64,000 bases of DNA. It comes from Odontocerum albicorne. Its lineage: Eukaryota; Arthropoda; Insecta; Trichoptera; Odontoceridae. Of the stretch, positions 10,973 through 23,058 are shown one piece after another (position 1 is the first letter of the stretch; the number at the start of each line of letters is the position of its first letter). The DNA lies in NCBI GenBank assembly GCA_949825065.1, contig OX463844.1:496001-560000 (forward strand), written 5' to 3'. The translations under genes and the position numbers were made by a program. The notes below the pieces were generated by a model that had not been told where the DNA came from, searched no databases, and saw only the letters and a list, made by a program, of their open reading frames with translations.

Positions 10973-11701
10973 CACAAAATCTTCGCAAACCCCCTTCTCT
11001 TAATAGATTGCACATTTTCCTTCCTATCCAAAGTCTCATCTCGGTCTAAATTGACTATAGGGATATTTATTATCTCAATTTATTTATTTATTTATTATTA
11101 CACATGACAAGAAATATACTCAATTTGCGAAAAAACAACAGGTAATTTGATTTGGACATATAATTTTAATGTATCTGGGTTTGTTGCCTTTCATTTGTCG
11201 TATCCCCAGTAAATTAGGCTTTTGCCTGTATCTTAATAAGGATATTTAGCATGAAAAAATAAATCGATACTTCTTTCCGATTTTTGATTACACAAAAACC
11301 AAACCTCGTTGCACGCTCTCATCAACCTGACAAACAGTGACACTCAACTACAACTGGAAACATCTAGCGAAATTCAACTCTTCACACATCATCACTCCAG
11401 AAAGACCAATGCTAGCGAGGAGTTGGTGGATAACCTAGAGATGCTCCAAAAATAAACACAGGATCATTTATTTAAATATCGCACTAGACTCCAATGGCTT
11501 AAGACAGCGAATATATCTTCACGTTCTATCAGTTATTTTTGGATTGTTGACAAATCTACGCTGTTCTTAGTATTCGTGTGCAAATTTTAATTTTATTTGT
11601 TAACAGGGACTGCTCCTCCAATCTAGTGATGGCAGAATCCTTTCCATACTGACGCATCACACATCATTCATTGCAGTTTAATCCACTCAGCTTTCGAACA
11701 A
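10973..11701. other. AT-rich spacer, nothing recognised
   Basis: A TTTA run at 11078-11098 is a microsatellite-like tract. Nothing else was identified. Confidence 0.4.
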
Positions 11702-11892
11702 TTTTTTTTAAACCTGGCGAATTTATTGCCATGTGGCAATCTCTTCCAACCAACCAGAAATATGTTTTTATAGACCCTAAGTGTTAACCAGACTGGAATC
11801 CTATTTAAAAAAATCTGTGTTCCAGCGGGGATCGAACCCGCAACCTCCGGATCGGCTGACAAGTGTCTTACCACCAGGCCACGGAGGTCGTC
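11702..11892 (-). mobile_element. tRNA-derived SINE, full-length reference copy
   Basis: Best-preserved SINE in the window, on the minus strand. The tRNA-like head runs 11892 to about 11815 with 'GTGGCCTGGTGGTAAGACAC' (box A) and 'GCGGGTTCGATCCCCGCTGG' (box B). The body has 'AGGATTCCAGTCTGGTTAAC'. The tail is 'CTGGTTGGTTGGAAGAGATT', 'GCCACATGGCAATAAATTCG' and 'CCAGG', then an A-rich end. RNA polymerase III transcription from the internal boxes and mobilisation by a LINE are expected from the family. The tail matches LINE D. Confidence 0.93.
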
Positions 11893-12780
11893 AATTTCTG
11901 GCTCAATCCGATGTACTGCATACTTGTTGATATTTAAGATTAAAATGAAAGAAGCATTATTTATCTGAAAATGCTCATATTCCTTAACTCCCCTACAATT
12001 CTTATCTTAGTTCCAATTTGTTTTTTGTTTTAATTTTTGTTGTTTCTTTTTAAAACATTGTTATCGTACATTATGTTAAAGACACCACTAAGGATAACAA
12101 CAATTATTATAAAACAAAATCAAGTTGATTGAAAGAAATTACTTTGATCTTTCCCTTCCTGTGCTAAAAAAATTCGCACGTTCCGGTGCTGTGTATTCAA
12201 TATACTATACATCAATACACGTGTAAAAATGAGCGATTTAAACTAAAAAAAATAAAAATATTCATAGCCAATCGCTTAAATAAATAAAATTTTAAGTCAA
12301 TAATTGAAATTTTATTGCTGAAAACATGAAAAAAACATCGGCCGACGTTCACAAAACGGGCAAAGCGACCACCTCAAATGAATGCCCGAAAGCTACTGAA
12401 GCGAGATAAGCGAGCGAACTGAGTTTCTTTTTTATGCGTTCTCATATACCGAAGTAGAGCGAGAGTGAGACGTGAATAGCGTCGCTTCCTCATCCATAGC
12501 GGGTTTTTTAGAAAGAATATACCTACGTCACACACTGGCACACGTTTGATAGTGTTGGTGAATTTATTCCCGATTTTCACAAAATACGTCTGATGTGGCC
12601 GATAAGTGCTAATTATTGTATTATAAATATTATTTTTTTAATTCAATGCGTAAATGTATAATATTACGGAGGAACATCTAAAATCTTAACACAGTATTTA
12701 TTATATTTATTGAGATATTAAAGTTTTTAGAAGCAATGTGTGCTAGTTACACATCACAGGGAAGGAAGGGTTCAATCCAT
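11893..12780. other. No recognisable gene
   Basis: Short 'TTCCCTTCCTGTG'-like ends at about 12155 and 12765 could be a weak inverted pair, but they are low-complexity. Confidence 0.4.
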
Positions 12781-12836
12781 ATACCTACCAGATCTATTTG
12801 CATTAAAGTGTTAAAAGTAAATAAATAAATAAAGGG
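12781..12836 (+). mobile_element. LINE D or SINE 3' terminus
   Basis: 'CCAGATCTATTTGCATTAAA' and 'GTGTTAAAAGTAAATAAATA' match the extreme 3' end of LINE D at 4125-4170. Everything upstream is truncated. Confidence 0.65.
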
Positions 12837-13055
12837 CAATGCTGAAAACTGGGAGGAGGCGACTCAAATTCGCGAGACGTAGAAGTTATATTATATGTTC
12901 TTGCAGCAGCCATACATATGAGAAATAGCCAGCGTACGAGTACTGCCAACATGCGTCACCAGGCAGCTCCTTGGTATCTGCATGCCTGTGTGACATTTGC
13001 GAGAGGTCGTGCAAGTCTAGAATCAGGATGTTTTATCACACGATCGACGTACCAC

Positions 13056-13202
13056 AGGGTGGATTTGTTGCCATTTGGCAAACATTTCCAACTATCCTGA
13101 AAGATGTGAAAACAAGATAGGGATCCATTAAATAAATCTTGATTATAACGAGAACCGAACCCTTAGTCCCCGGGTCTTACCAACTAGGCCACGGAGGTCA
13201 TC
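13056..13202 (-). mobile_element. tRNA-derived SINE, diverged
   Basis: Minus strand. The head 'GGCCTAGTTGGTAAGACCC' has a short deletion before box B 'GGTTCGGTTCTCG'. The tail 'GGCAACAAATCCACC' is recognisable. Confidence 0.8.
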
Positions 13203-14516
13203 ATATTAATGTTAACACTTTTGTTAACGTCTTAAGTTTTTGTATCCGAACACTCAGAATATTAATTTGTTTGTTCTAAATGTTTTGATAGTTGAAATCT
13301 AGCTAAATTGTGCAAATAACTAAATTAATTAATTTAAAAGTTAAGTTGCTAAAGTCGTATACAATATACATATGCTAATTTAAGTAAACCTACTCGTAAG
13401 ATAACGAGAAGTGGTCAATATCATCAACATAACTGTTAGAAGACAATAACATTATCAAAGCAGATATTAGTGACAAACTTAATCCAACGACTGAGGCAAA
13501 TGAGGGTTGCAAGTTTGAACTCATAATATAAATCTTTATACACAATATTCTTATACCCCTAGCCATCGGAATGGCGGGAATTGTCATAAAGTTATCTGGA
13601 GCCAATTAAAATGAGCAATGGGAGCAGTCGTTAAAGTTGCAGACCGTAAAACACTCGACGGGTTGCGGCCTCCAGTATCCAGACTCCGGTTCCACTCTTC
13701 ACTCTACAGGATCTGGCCTCCAGCGGACTCCTGATTGAGAGACTGCAAGTTTCATGACTCGTAAAAGTTTCAATGGACACTGAAGATCGCTGGAGTTGAA
13801 TAACAAAATCCTAGAGTATCACCCCATATTCAATTGGAAGGACCGATACAAGGGAAATGCCGCCTGGATGTGAAAGTATTTCTGAATATAAATACTTATC
13901 ATCCCACCATACCCTTTTGGGGTAAACAGAGAGAACAGATATGCACTTCATTATATTCACACAAGAATTTAAGTTACACCTTTATTTATCAATATATCTC
14001 ATTACACTTTTTTGTTTTTTAAACTCGTGTTCTGTTTCTTTTCTCGTATACGTATTATCCAGTTTACTTATTTTTGCCAATATCTAACTGAATACATATG
14101 AATATGGGAAAAATTATTAATATTTTTTACCGATGGTTTATCATTCTATAATTTCCATTGTCAAAAATGATCATTAACGTAATGTGTTGTGAAACCTAAT
14201 AATGAGTTTGTAAGACGTGAGTCAACCCTTGGTGTACTCAGCAATTCAATGAAATTAGCAGCCCATTCCACAACCTCCTCTTTAATTTACCCCTATCAAA
14301 CGTAAAATATTCTATTAAGAAATACCCTATCAAACCCAAAATATTTTCGAACATAATGTACAAACTCAGTACTAAATGCGCCATTGAATTTGTTTGCTGC
14401 TGCAACACACATATAAATATATTTCTCCATATTACCAAGTCTTCAAGTTATTGATCCTTAAGCCATCCCGCTTTTACTTTTCATCGCATAAGTATTATAA
14501 ACAAGTTTTTTGGAGA
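13203..14516. other. No recognisable gene
   Basis: A GC-richer patch at 13630-13760 contains 'GGCCTCCAG' and similar short repeats. No family was assigned. Confidence 0.4.
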
Positions 14517-14685
14517 TAAATAGTAATTTTATGCTCAAGAGAGTAAAAGTAATTTTATGTTCAAGAAAGTAAAAGTAATTTTATGCTCAGGAGAGAAAAA
14601 GTCATTTTATGCTCAAGAGAGTTCAAGTCATTTTATGTTCAAGAAAGTAAAAGAAATTTTATGCTCAAGAAAGTAAAAGGTCGTG
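14517..14685 (+). repeat. 26-bp tandem array, 6-7 units
   Basis: The unit is 'AGTAATTTTATGCTCAAGAG' plus 'AGTAAA', with small substitutions (GCTC/GTTC, AAGA/AGGA). Confidence 0.85.
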
Positions 14686-15388
14686 GGTTTGTAGTTTACC
14701 TACAATATATAAAATATTTATTGCATCATATTTTCTAGATGAAACTTTGGCGTAAATTTTTCTCTGAATATAAATGTTTTTATTGAAGGATTAAAAATGT
14801 GTGAGCATTGCCTAATGAACGTTTGTAAGCCAATACCAGTAGCTTGCACTGAAAAGTATTTTCATTCAGTCCCCTGTTCAATGAATTCCACACAGTGAGT
14901 ACTGGGTTCGGTGGTGCGATGGCACCGGTCCTGACCTTAACCAGCCTACAACCCTTCTGTTGACGAGTCGAAGTTTTCAATAAAACCGGAGTTTTTGCGA
15001 CCCTTAAATGTTTCTAGCGAATAAGTTGCTCGTTATGAAACGGTTTTTTAAAATTAATCAAGAAGTTAGACTTCAAAGCGAAAATTTTTAATAAGATTTT
15101 AGTGGATAATATTGTCCCATCTTTAGACTACATGAATCCGGAGTCTTCTATAGCAAAGTTTAGTTAATGACAGCACCATATTCGGTCTCAATTTCGTAAG
15201 TTTAATTTAGATTTAAACTTACGTAAAATTTCAACTACACTTTTCCTTTAGTTAAGTTAAATTATATCAGATTTTTACGATGTCATTGTACGTGTATGTG
15301 CAGAAGAGAAAGGTGATGACCAGAAAAGAACGCTGTGAAGATTCCCTCTTTCATATGACTATTGACAGATACTCCATGTATTTGTGAA
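14686..15388. other. No recognisable gene
   Basis: Nothing assigned. A short minus frame at 14780-14980 has no family motif. Confidence 0.4.
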
Positions 15389-15500
15389 ATTTTTTATTTA
15401 ACCTGGCGAGTTTATTGCCACGTAGTAATCTCTTCCAACCAACCAGAAAGATGTTTTAATGGCCCCTAAGTAAAAACCAGACTAGAATACCAATAAAAAA
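15389..15500 (-). mobile_element. SINE 3' half, head missing
   Basis: Minus-strand body and tail only: 'CTGGTTGGTTGGAAGAGATT', then 'ACTACGTGGCAATAAACTCG' and 'CCAGG'. The tRNA-like head is lost beyond 15500. Confidence 0.85.
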
Positions 15501-16664
15501 ACCTATTGTGTTGTATTGCTACGTAGAGAAGTCTTGTGTTATCCATCCTTTCCACGTGGTCTCGCTATGGCCTTCTACAGGCTCTCCCCTATCGCACAAT
15601 ATCTTCTACTTTACATATTTCTCGGATAGGGAAGTTTCTCACTATATTTTTAAGTGTTATGTTTGCAATGACTTTCTCAGCAGTTAGAAGAAGTGGACCA
15701 GAGTCTAGGAAATATGAACAAAAAAATAATAAGTATGTTAAAAAACTAAATGGAAATCGTCAGAGCTATTGTAGGTAAAACATAACTAATGTACAACACC
15801 GGTAAAAAGACTGTCGCAATAGATGGATAGCTGTTTCTCAATGCTCGGAGATTTCGGCTAACGGTGAAAAGGTCGGTGAGAAGTAGCAGGGTGAAGATAC
15901 TCCTCTTTAGCATGTAGGAGATGGTCGCAAGTAAAATGCAGTAGACTGGAGTGAACTGAGAATGTATTTTTTGGCTTTTGGTGCTCCATATATGCGACCA
16001 ATCGCTAATCGAAAGCACCTGTTTCCGTCCGTGCATACCGTCATATTCTGCGAAATATCACAATTCTCGCAAGTTTTTGGATGCATGGGCCGGCCGACTT
16101 TTGATACTGTCTCGTGATGGCCGCGCATAAGGAACATTTCAGTTACGATCGTGACACAGCACGGACCTCAACAAACATAAAATTTACAAAAAAATCATCA
16201 AAAAATACCCAAGAATTTATACATCAAAATACCATTAAAATATCATATCATAAAAGTACCAAATAACAAACAGGAAAACAAATACATCAGATGTTTTGGC
16301 TGACACATACGTCCGATACAACAAAGTTTAAAAAAGCATTTCTTTTGTTTAGAAATAATTTATTTGTTGAAATCCTTAAATTGTATATTTTTTTATTAAA
16401 AAAGTACTTCATGTATTTTTGGACACGATTAATTTAACAACTCAGTCCCGATTGAAGATGCATGAAATTATGATTTACTAGGGATCACGATCTCTGTAAA
16501 CTGAAGCAAATTTGTTCACGATTCTTTTGCAGTCGTCCCTAGCCTCTATTTCCCGAGTGTTGATATCATCTTAAGAGATTACCTTATTCTATACCTCATC
16601 AGTCTAGCAGTCTAGGTTATTCCACACCTTCTCAAATTATTTAAATGAAGTGAAAATAAGAGGT
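15501..16664. other. No recognisable gene
   Basis: Short frames only; none shows a family motif. Confidence 0.4.
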
Positions 16665-16736
16665 GCAAGGTCGCGCGGTAAGGCAATGGACTTGTGCGCT
16701 GAAGGTCGCCGGTTCGAGCTCCGCTGGAAATCGATT
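16665..16736 (+). mobile_element. tRNA-like sequence, probably a second SINE type
   Basis: 'GGTCGCGCGGTAAGGCAATG' resembles a box A region and 'GGTCGCCGGTTCGAGCTCCG' a box B region, in tRNA-like order and spacing. The head differs from the main SINE. A full tRNA cloverleaf with matched acceptor arms was not found. Confidence 0.5.
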
Positions 16737-18266
16737 AGAAAGTACCTTTTTCTATAACTTCGTGCTTTCATCTTAAGTTTCTTTCAGATTTGACTTAAAA
16801 AAGAGTGTAATATTCCTGTAATTAAGAGGGAAACTCGTATTCTTGTTAGTAAGAAGAAAAATACTTCCAAAAAGGATGCTATTCAAAAAGTTCCCTATTT
16901 GAAACAACACCCCTAAGACACATCTAAGATCTGGATACATAAATAAGTAATAGTTATAAACTTAACAAGAAGTATTAAGTTTGTAATTACCATTTTTGGT
17001 GGTTATTGTTTGTGAGCAAGGTCCTCAGGATGGCGCTCGCTGTCGCAATGCCAAGGACAACAGGAGTCCGCGCCTGAGGTGAGAACATATTCGCCTGTTC
17101 CCCATTACAAAACCTCCAGCTTCTCAAAATGACCCAACATTCGTAAGTAGACCACCCTATGTAAAACCAATTGGAACTTGTCCGTGAGCTTTTAATTATA
17201 TTCTATTTCATTTTAATTTGTTTCATGTGTGATTTTTTCCCTTTTCATTTCCATTATAATCAATAAATTGAACTTAAAAGCAAACTATATTCTATTGCAA
17301 ACACTTATTTACTCCATATAAGAATATTATGGACGGAAAATCTTGATATTAAAAATAATTGAAATAAAACTAGAGAACCATCATCGAAAAATAAGATTTC
17401 GTATCAAGTTCTTTTTTCTTAACTTCTAAATTGCGCAAAGTTCATTGTTTATATGAATAGAGAATAGAGAAGTTAAGACCAGTGGTATCGGTGCTATATG
17501 TAGAAGTGCTGGAGTGTTCAGAAGTAAGGATCCCAGGTGGTAATGTGGACTTAGACGAGTGTGTTTTAGCAGCGAGCAGCGAACAGCGAACGATGAGCAA
17601 GGCAGGGCGCAGAAGGCAAGGTAGGTAAAGCCGGGGGCGCATCGCTTTCCTGTGAAATATTGTCCGCTTTATGACTGGCGTCCTGCTCCCTGTTTATGGC
17701 GCTTTTTTTCACTTTATTGTTATACTAAATTATGAGGTTAAAAACCACTTAATTACTGGTTTTAATTGTAAAAGTGATGCGAATTTTTGTTTTTCGACGT
17801 CCTTCGAGGCCGATTGGTTGAGGTTTTGTTTCTAATCGAGGTTTTTGGATACGATTCTCGATGGCGACTAAAATAAATTTTGTGTTCAGTTTATTTATAA
17901 AAATAAAAGAAACTAATTAAGTAAACACTAAAATATAAGCTAAGAAAGGGTTAAACTTGTACACGTAAGTGTTTTCAGATCTTTCGACATGTGAATATAT
18001 TTAGCAATGAACTATATTGTGCGCATTTATTGCGTTCATTAGGGAAAAACAACAATTTTTAGTAATTTCAAATCCCATGCACCATGTTCAATTTTAAGGA
18101 GAAATGCATTTCTTGAAATAATTTCACGATGTGAACTTAAATTTCGTCTTCTGGTTTAGAACCATTGAAGTAGGCAAATAACTCGCCATTTGTCATTAAA
18201 CGTATTGGCAAAACTACCGCTCGGTGAGTGTGAATATTATTACCAAAGGAACTTTTGCCAGGCTGC
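16737..18266. other. About 1.5 kb without recognisable gene
   Basis: A GC-richer patch occurs at 17020-17130. A minus frame at 17442-17642 is unassigned. Confidence 0.4.
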
Positions 18267-18342
18267 TAAGTACCATGGAAATCGAACCCGAAACCCCTGG
18301 GTGGAAGTCAAGCGTCTTACTGACTAAGCTAAGTCGTCGTGC
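18267..18342 (-). mobile_element. tRNA-derived SINE head, diverged
   Basis: Minus-strand 'CTTAGTCAGTAAGACGC' followed by box B 'GGTTTCGGGTTCGATTTCC'. Confidence 0.75.
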
Positions 18343-18415
18343 AGTTCTTATTAGTATTATACAACACAATACGAATAAATTAATATGAATTATGATTCAT
18401 AGTTTATTGGAAAAA

Positions 18416-18485
18416 ATATAATCGGTGAGATTATTGTCATATGGCAATCTCTACCAACAAACTTTATAAGATTTACGCCAATTCA
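18416..18485 (-). mobile_element. SINE 3' tail fragment
   Basis: Minus strand: 'GTTGGTAGAGATTGCCATAT' then 'GACAATAATCTCACCGAT'. It sits about 75 bases beyond the head at 18267-18342 but in the wrong order for one element, so it is a separate piece. Confidence 0.6.
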
Positions 18486-18611
18486 TGCCAAGTGAGCCGT
18501 TAGTTACATTGATTTGTGCTAGATTCGTGCTAAAACCAAAACCGATGATATTCTAAGCACCTATGGCTAAATGAAAAAAACAATTGCATTCAGACTATAA
18601 AAAAAGGTTCC

Positions 18612-18641
18612 CGATCCGGGGAAGGGGGGGGGGGGGGGTTG
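18612..18641 (+). repeat. Poly-G tract
   Basis: A near-pure run of guanines, about 22 bases including one AA interruption. Assembly errors are common in such runs. Confidence 0.8.
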
Positions 18642-18811
18642 CGCAGGATTCTCTGAAAAATAATCTACCAGTCTGGTTAAATAATGTATACTCACGTGCG
18701 ATAGTATTGCCAATACATACGGTGACGAACTGCGAGTACAACACCTACTTTAGTGGTTTTTAACACAAAGGTTTGATTTATGAATAATAAATAAAAATTA
18801 ATAATAGCAAC

Positions 18812-19090
18812 AAGTGTGTATGGTACAAATATGTCCGGAGATTATTGATAGCAACACAGTGTGTACATATGTGTCTGGATATTACACATAAACGTAGTGT
18901 GTACATATATGTGCGGAGATTATACATACACGTAGTGTGTACACATATGTCCGGAGATTATTGATAGCAACAAAGTGTGTACATATATGTCCGAAGATTA
19001 TTGATAGCAACATAGTGTGTACATATATGTCCGGAGATTACGCATAAACGTATTGTGTACATATATGTCCGGAGATTAGACAAAAACGAG
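18812..19090 (+). repeat. Tandem array, unit about 38-42 bp, 7-8 units
   Basis: Shared core 'GTGTGTACATATATGTCCGG' plus 'AGATTA'. The spacer alternates between 'TTGATAGCAACA' and 'CACATAAACGTA' types, giving units of two lengths. Confidence 0.85.
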
Positions 19091-19884
19091 TATATAAAAC
19101 CAATGGAAAAGAAAATACATTTAAGAGATAAGCTATCAAAAAATCTGAGCTCCTTTCATAACATTTCTCCAGTCGAGATACACCTCTAACAATAGAGAGC
19201 GAGCCGACCGTGAGGATATCAGTTATTTTTCAACTATATTATAGAAACCGAAGACAATATTGTCTCCCGGCCATGCTCTTAAACCATACGAATAAACGAA
19301 TCCACTTATTGCTATCTTTTTCAAAGAATTCTAAATGTATTTCTACTTTTGAAGTTATCGAGCTCGTGTTATATTTTTTTTTAAATATAATAAAAGAGTT
19401 ATCATTTAAAATAAGATAAAGCCTCATTAACTTAGTAAAACTGTTTTCCCTTTTAAAAAGGTTAAACTTGACTTTTTTTTACAAAATCGCCATAATTTTG
19501 TAAATAAAGTTTTTAATGGATATACAAGCGATAAATAAATACCTCGGTAAAAATATGGAAAGTTTCGTCATTAGGAAGTTTGCATTATTAAAAGTTTCCT
19601 CGTTGGTATTATACCGTTAATGAAACTTGATCGATCTATTTCCAGATTCAGATATTCAAGAGCCTTTGGTGATTGCTGATTGAATATTCAAGTCTCTAAT
19701 ATACTGCCTAAATATTCGGAGTGCCTATAATACACTGCCTTAATATCCGAAGTTACTATTTTTAGTACTTAAATCATTTTCCATAACTTTTCAACAATAA
19801 AAACCGCTAATATGGGTTTAATACGACGCATTATTATTTCGATGTACACGAGCATACTACCTACCATCCAGAATGGGAGCATAT
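19091..19884. other. No recognisable gene
   Basis: Nothing assigned. Confidence 0.4.
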
Positions 19885-20045
19885 TTGGTAAGACGGATAT
19901 CTTCCAACTTATTGTGGGTTCAATTCGCGTTGCAATCCAGATTTTTTAAAAAGGATTCCTATCTAGTTTTTACTCAAAACCTCTGAAATATTTTTCTAGT
20001 AGGATGGTAGAGATTGTAACATGACAATAAATCCACTAGGTTGTA
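19885..20045 (+). mobile_element. tRNA-derived SINE, diverged
   Basis: Plus strand: 'TGGTAAGACGGATATCTTCC', box B 'GTGGGTTCAATTCGCGTTGC', linker 'AAAAGGATTCCTATCTAGTT', tail 'TGACAATAAATCCACTAGG'. The box-A side is truncated. Confidence 0.8.
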
Positions 20046-20146
20046 CGGTATGCAACAAAAGGGATAAACAGTACAATATAAGTGTACACAAAAAGCTGTT
20101 GAAACAAGCCTTAAGTGAGAGATACTCGTAGATAGGAAAACTTTTT

Positions 20147-20232
20147 AAAAAATCTGGATACCCACGGGAATCGAACACATGACCTCCGGGTTAAAAGACA
20201 GGCCACGGAACTAGGCCACGAAAGTCATCCCT
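20147..20232 (-). mobile_element. tRNA-derived SINE head, inverted to its neighbour
   Basis: Minus-strand head with box B 'GGTTCGATTCCCGTGGGTAT' (mutated 'TGTGTTCGATTCCCG') and a small internal duplication of 'GGCCACG'. With the plus-strand SINE at 19885-20045 it forms an inverted pair about 100 bases apart. Confidence 0.8.
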
Positions 20233-21540
20233 AGGGAAGGTAGGAAATCGTTGTATTGTGGAAAGACTGACTTGCTAGGGAGTCAGTCTACAAAAGAATC
20301 GTTTGTGCCATTACAAATAAGAATAATTAAAAAAAAATTATATAATCTAGTTCTGGGCAAGTCTTATAATTATCTAGTTATGGGCAAGTCTTATAAGAGC
20401 AGGTCTTAGAATCTAATCCTGGGCAAGTTTGTAAGACACATCATACCAACGTCTGTCCCTCAATTCGAGAATTTTAAGTTCTTGAGTATTAGTATGTCCT
20501 CATTTGGTTCTCAAGAGGAAAAATTGTGAAGGGTCTGTTTATAGACTATTAAGATTTGTGATTCAAATTTCTTAGTCATTAATGGGGGGCTGTCAAATCT
20601 TCCATCAGTGCGCTGATACGTGGTCAGTTTGAATGTGGAGCCCACCAGAGATTCGTTACCGTCAAATGGTGGAGAAAGTCCAAAAGCAAATTTTGCAAAA
20701 TCTCTATTTCTAATCATGATTCTATTCTATTTGGTTTCTTCTATCATAGACACTGAGATACTATCTTTTAATCGTTAGGAAGATAATATGCAGAGGGTCT
20801 CATCTGATATCTTAAGAGGACGGAAGCAATATTCAATCCAACCGTATTTTAAAAATATGTGATCTTGTGCTCCTGAAACCTTTTCGAAAAACTGAAATTT
20901 TATTTTTTGAATCTTAGAAAATAAGTAAAATCAATTAAACGTTTTATTTGAGTTCACTATCGGTTGCATATTTAACAGAGGACTATTATTGAAATTAACT
21001 TATTTTAAATTTCTAATGTAGAGACTAAATTTAACGTTTTTTTTCAATCTCAAGAATTTCTTAGTAGTTCAGCTGCAATACCTCCCGGCTGATGTGCAAA
21101 ATCCACAAACCACGGTCGATACCAAAATAGTTTTTTTAGTTAAGTGGTTAGCAAACTCTGATTTATTTTGTTATTGAGACATCTTAAATGTTCCCTAACT
21201 CTTTTTTCAGTTTCTTTTTGTCTTGCTTATATAAAAATATGAACAGTTATTGCATTTCAGTTAAATAATAAACTCCAGATTGGTCCAGTTAACTTTCTGT
21301 ATCCCTGTTGTTAACCAGCTTATTGGTTTTAACTTATTGGCTGTATAATATGTTAGTTGAAAGTTTTAGACATTGCTTTAGATACAGTGTGGTCAAAATC
21401 ATTATTTACATAAATGATCAAATCTGGATAGTTATTTCTTCATGCTAAAATAATATTTGACTTGTTTTTTTACTATATATATATTTATCTTTAAGCTCTG
21501 TTTGTCATTAGATTAAACCTTTATACGTTTTCTTTTCATC
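20233..21540. other. AT-rich spacer with a short imperfect repeat
   Basis: 'CTGGGCAAGTCTTATAA'-like segments recur three times at 20347-20432. Nothing else was assigned. Confidence 0.45.
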
Positions 21541-21728
21541 GCGAGCTCAATGCTGAATGTCGTGGTATTTTGTTATGCTTCGAACACAGTGCGCTACCTG
21601 CGTCCATTCCTCCCGGCCCTGGGCCATGTTGAGTGCAGTACTAAAAGAGAATCCTGTTAACTCACTTATTTGATCCTTCCATCACACAACACACCTTCCT
21701 CTAGCTCGACTTCCCTCAACTGTCACAG
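21541..21728 (-). pseudogene. LINE C-terminal fragment (separate family)
   Basis: On the minus strand one frame reads RARGRCVV, then WKDQISELTGFSFSTALNMA, QGREEWTQVAHCVRSI and ends DIQH before a stop. This is the C-terminal 'W-DQI-E-TG...A-DRxxW' pattern of insect LINE proteins. One stop interrupts it before WKDQ. About 60 residues survive; the rest of the element is absent. Confidence 0.75.
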
Positions 21729-22470
21729 CGAACACCAACTTCAGACTTTCATATTTTTTTCTATGCAAGTATCAATATATGTAAGTCATATATGATACAA
21801 TAAACATGAACCTACAATACATTTGATTTAAATTATTTCGTATTTTGCAGCCCTAATGTGTTGCATAAACACATTTATTGTATAAACATTTTTGTTATAA
21901 CTCATTACGAGTACATTCTTACCGAACGTTACGGCGGGAATTTGTAAAGCATAAAATTGTCAGTTGAAAATGTTTAAGTGCTGTTCCGTATTGCCGTGAA
22001 AATATTCAATTAAAAGCTTCGCTAACGATTCAGCCAAGAGCTTAAATTCCAAACAAAATGCCACAGAATACGGCGCAACACGGCGATGCGGGGCGATATG
22101 GAGCTATATTATGGTGGAGCTTTGGCGGGAGATTTACTCCAAATACGCGGTGCGCGCCGGCCGGGTCGCATATTCGCGACAAGCCGACATAAATACGTAA
22201 CAAAAATGAATTAAAAACCATTTTTTTCGGTAAAAATTTTTCCTGGGCACATTTTGTATTGATTTTATGTCGAAGGCTTCAAGTTATGACCTTTGACAGA
22301 CTCATATAGACAACACGTGTTAGTGTCGTAGCGGGTTTCAAAAATCATAATATTTTTGTATTTTTGACAATATTCTTTAAAGGGTTTCATGAAGATTTCA
22401 GGAGAATTCTAAGGACTTGATGTTACGTTAAATTTAATTGGTTCCACTTCGCACAATTTTAATCATTGGA
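21729..22470. other. No recognisable gene
   Basis: A GC-richer patch at 22070-22180 is unassigned. Confidence 0.4.
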
Positions 22471-22637
22471 AAAAACCTGGCGGGTTTATTGTCATGTGAT
22501 AATATATTTCAAATGAACAGAAATATCTTGAATACCAGAAAATAATCATTAAACTATTTTTTGGTTCCAACGGAAATTGCACCCAAGACCCTCCGATTGG
22601 AAGACAGACATCTTACCAACTAGGCCACTGATGATAT
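22471..22637 (-). mobile_element. tRNA-derived SINE, nearly full length, diverged
   Basis: Minus strand. Head 'GGCCTAGTTGGTAAGATG', box B 'GGGTGCAATTTCCGTTGG', tail 'CACATGACAATAAACCCGCC'. Confidence 0.85.
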
Positions 22638-23058
22638 TGTACATTTTAAAGATGCTTTTAAATTGAGATATTTTATTATCAATCATGTTTATTGAAGCAC
22701 AATTTTTGAAAAAGAGAAAAATCAACTTCTTCGTCTTTTTTAAATGATTATGACTCACAGGTTTTGAAAGATGTGATAGAAAAATAAGTTTTTAGGAATT
22801 ACAAATACATAAAGCAATAACTGTTAATCACCTTATTAAAGCTTACGATCGTGTCTTAGTTTGTGAACCCTCTATGAGTGTTGGACAATCTAAGCTGTCT
22901 TCAGTATCTGCGTGAATAATTCAATGTTTATTTCGGACCATGGACTATAACTTCGATCTGTTGATGGTATAATCTGTTTTATAAATTATTAATACAGTAA
23001 ACAAAACAATTGTTTGGTTTCTCAATTATGAAGTTCATAAAAAAAAAACTTTATTTAT
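22638..23058. other. AT-rich spacer, nothing recognised
   Basis: Nothing assigned. Confidence 0.4.

Noticed and set aside
11815..11892. Genuine tRNA gene
   Set aside because: The tRNA-like head lacks a sound cloverleaf and is joined to the SINE body and tail found throughout the window.
12150..12775. Inverted ends of TTCCCTTCCTGTG type
   Set aside because: Low-complexity, imperfect match with no target duplication.
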